A stretch of DNA of 64,000 nucleotides, taken from NCBI GenBank assembly GCA_014529385.2, contig CM043962.1:88935180-88999179 (forward strand). The letters are read 5' to 3'. The first letter of the stretch is position 1. Each line of letters starts with the position of its first letter. This document shows, piece after piece, positions 62,503 through 64,000 of the stretch. Source of the stretch: Adiantum capillus-veneris. Lineage: Eukaryota > Streptophyta > Polypodiopsida > Polypodiales > Pteridaceae. Under the pieces are notes generated by a model that made no database searches, was not told the origin of the DNA, and saw only the letters and a list, made by a program, of their open reading frames with translations. Made by a program: the position numbers and the translations under genes.

Positions 62503-62836
62503 GGTAAATGCTGCACCTGATGTGAAAACTGCCCAAAAATAGGAGAAACGGAGCAGGAACAACACGTGTTATATAGCACAAACCGTAGAAGACTGTAAGG
62601 CACCTGTTATGCAAAAAACGACATTGACAAAAATTCTGCACAAAATGACAAAATAGCCTGTGCAGTACTGCCTGTAGAAGAAACGAAGGCCGAAATGAGC
62701 CCGAATAAAAAAACTGAGTAGACTTAGCTCTACGAGCTCACCCAAAAATTTTTCTTGCCAGACCTCACTGTAATCAGAGAATGTGAGCAGACGTGTGTTG
62801 GATCAGCTAGCGACTAAGCCTGGGAGGATGCAACCT

Positions 62837-62848
62837 GCTCTGATACCA
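62837..62848 (-). promoter_or_regulatory. Copia primer binding site (tRNA-iMet)
   Basis: Sense strand TGGTATCAGAGC, two bases after the 5' LTR end CCAACA. Confidence 0.92.
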
Positions 62849-62850
62849 AT

Positions 62851-63177
62851 TGTTGGAATTAGGGTTGCAGAGAAACGCACACAGCTTGGAGAAGATGAAG
62901 GAAGCTCAAGGCACACAATAGAGAGTGTATTACTTAGTGTGCAATGGAAAGATAGTTAGCCCTAGAGTGATGGGCGTATATACAATGCTCGGGGGAAAAA
63001 ACCTCCTAAAGATGGAAAAAATGCCCCGGCGGTCCTACTGTGTTCACACACATCACTACCACATGTATATGGTAACATATACAATGCACGAGGGAAAAAA
63101 CCTCCTAAAGAGGGAAAAACTGCCCCGACTGTCCTAACTGTGTTCACACACATCACTACCGTATGTATATGGTAACA
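62851..63177 (-). repeat. Copia 5' LTR, shared with the next element
   Basis: 327 bp. It contains an internal tandem duplication of ~99 bp (about 62,976-63,078 and 63,079-63,177) that the other LTR lacks. On its right side it abuts a purine tract and RNase H sequence of another copia copy, so it is also that element's 3' LTR. Confidence 0.85.
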
Positions 63178-64000
63178 AATCCCTCCTGGAGTGATGTGGT
63201 GAATGAGAGCTGGCATATAGAGTAAAGTGTCATGCCCTGAGGACATGATTAGTCCACAAAGGGGAGTAAGCCCAAAGCTTTGCAAAAAGCTTCAAACTTC
63301 TCACGAGACAATGCCTTTGTGAAAAGAATTGCAAGGTTTTCATGTGTTGGCACATAAGCCAAGCTGATCTCTCCTGCTGAGAGTCTCTCCCTAACATAGT
63401 GGTATGCACCTCAATGTGCTTTGTGTAAGCATGAAAAATTGGGATCCTTGCAACTACCAATGCGCTCTGACTGTTAGTGTAGATAGTGTTGGCAGTGTCC
63501 TGTCCAACACCCAAATCATCCATAAGGCGTCTGAGCCATACACACTCAACCATGAGCCATACACACTCAACCGTAGCTGTGAAGACTACCTTGTACTCAG
63601 CCTCACAACTAGAAGTGGCCACAATAGGTTGCTTCTTGCTCAACCATGATATACATGACAAACATGAAACAAAAACCACTTGTGGACACTCGCATGTCAA
63701 AACAACCAGCCCAATCTGAGTTCGAAAAAGCAAGTAAGTCTAGCAGCAATGATTCCCCATTGGGTTAAAACAAGCCAAGATGTAAAGTGCCACTCAAGTA
63801 GCGGAAAATCCTCTTGAAAGCTTGCCAATGCTTAGACCCTGGGCTATGCATAAATCTAATGACCTATGAGACTGCAAATTGAATATGTGGCCTCGTGTTG
63901 CATACATAAATGAGGCATCCAACAACAGTTTGGTAAAGAGTGACATCTTCATGATCACCCGCATCATGAAGAATCAATTTCAAACCTGTTTCCATGGGAG
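63178..64000 (-). mobile_element. Second copia element, 3' end of pol (runs off the window)
   Basis: RNase H pieces include SKKQPIVATSSCEAEY and IYTNSQSALVVARIP. A 21-bp duplication in the DNA repeats VECVWL. Near 63,865 the RT/RNase H junction that the 10.1 kb transposon interrupts in the first element is uninterrupted here (ATAAATCTAATGACC then TATGAGACTGC). Frameshifts and a TAG at the FAVS-Q site show it is dead. A shorter second element or a tandem duplication of the first would both fit. Confidence 0.85.

Larger units (their letters stand above)
47817..63177 (-). mobile_element. Ty1/copia retrotransposon split by a 10.1 kb transposon
   Basis: Without 48,720-58,819 it is 5.26 kb, the normal size for copia. 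LTRs are 47,817-48,044 (3') and 62,851-63,177 (5'), TGTTACC...CCAACA on the sense strand. The primer site is at 62,837-62,848 and the purine tract at 48,045-48,058. Gene order is gag, protease, integrase, RT, RNase H, which defines copia. Stops and frameshifts in gag and pol show it is inactive. The 5' LTR also serves as the 3' LTR of a second element to the right. Confidence 0.93.

Overview
The window looks like nuclear DNA of a land plant with a large, repeat-dominated genome. The evidence is a Raf-like plant MAPKKK gene with very long introns, Ty1/copia elements primed by initiator tRNA-Met, L1-type and RTE/jockey-like LINEs, tRNA-derived SINEs and many long CA, GA and TA microsatellites. 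A fern or other seed-free plant is my best guess, but it is only an inference.

Layout. (1) 1-11,868: an old retroelement with two ~3.9 kb direct repeats around a broken reverse-transcriptase gene of Penelope-like or related type. Each repeat carries a TATA box and the same 19-codon first exon. A diverged third repeat follows at ~11,990-14,420. (2) 14,421-17,820: microsatellites and a complete 344-bp SINE with a 13-bp target duplication. (3) 17,821-42,713, minus strand: one apparently intact Raf-like protein kinase gene of seven coding exons (405 codons plus stop, all phases consistent). Intron 4 is 21.1 kb and has filled with other elements: tandem SINE-like units, a minus-strand LINE, two non-autonomous LTR elements, and a plus-strand LINE with zinc-knuckle ORF1 and APE/RT ORF2. 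(4) 42,714-47,684: intergenic, little recognised. (5) 47,685-64,000: minus-strand Ty1/copia elements in tandem sharing an LTR.

The most interesting object is a 10,100-bp DNA transposon (48,720-58,819) inside the copia pol gene. It has perfect 20-bp terminal inverted repeats. Removing it rejoins the copia RT and RNase H frame exactly, so it left no target-site duplication. It carries four multi-exon genes: a transposase-like protein (+), an unknown protein (-), a histone H3-like protein in frame with and directly before a C48/Ulp1-type cysteine protease (+), and a second unknown protein (-). The unknown minus-strand gene and the histone gene diverge from a CpG-rich array of three 208-bp repeats. 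Splice sites and phases are preserved. The genes are interrupted by eight nonsense codons, each one C-to-T change away from CAG or CGA, as expected from decay of methylated cytosine.
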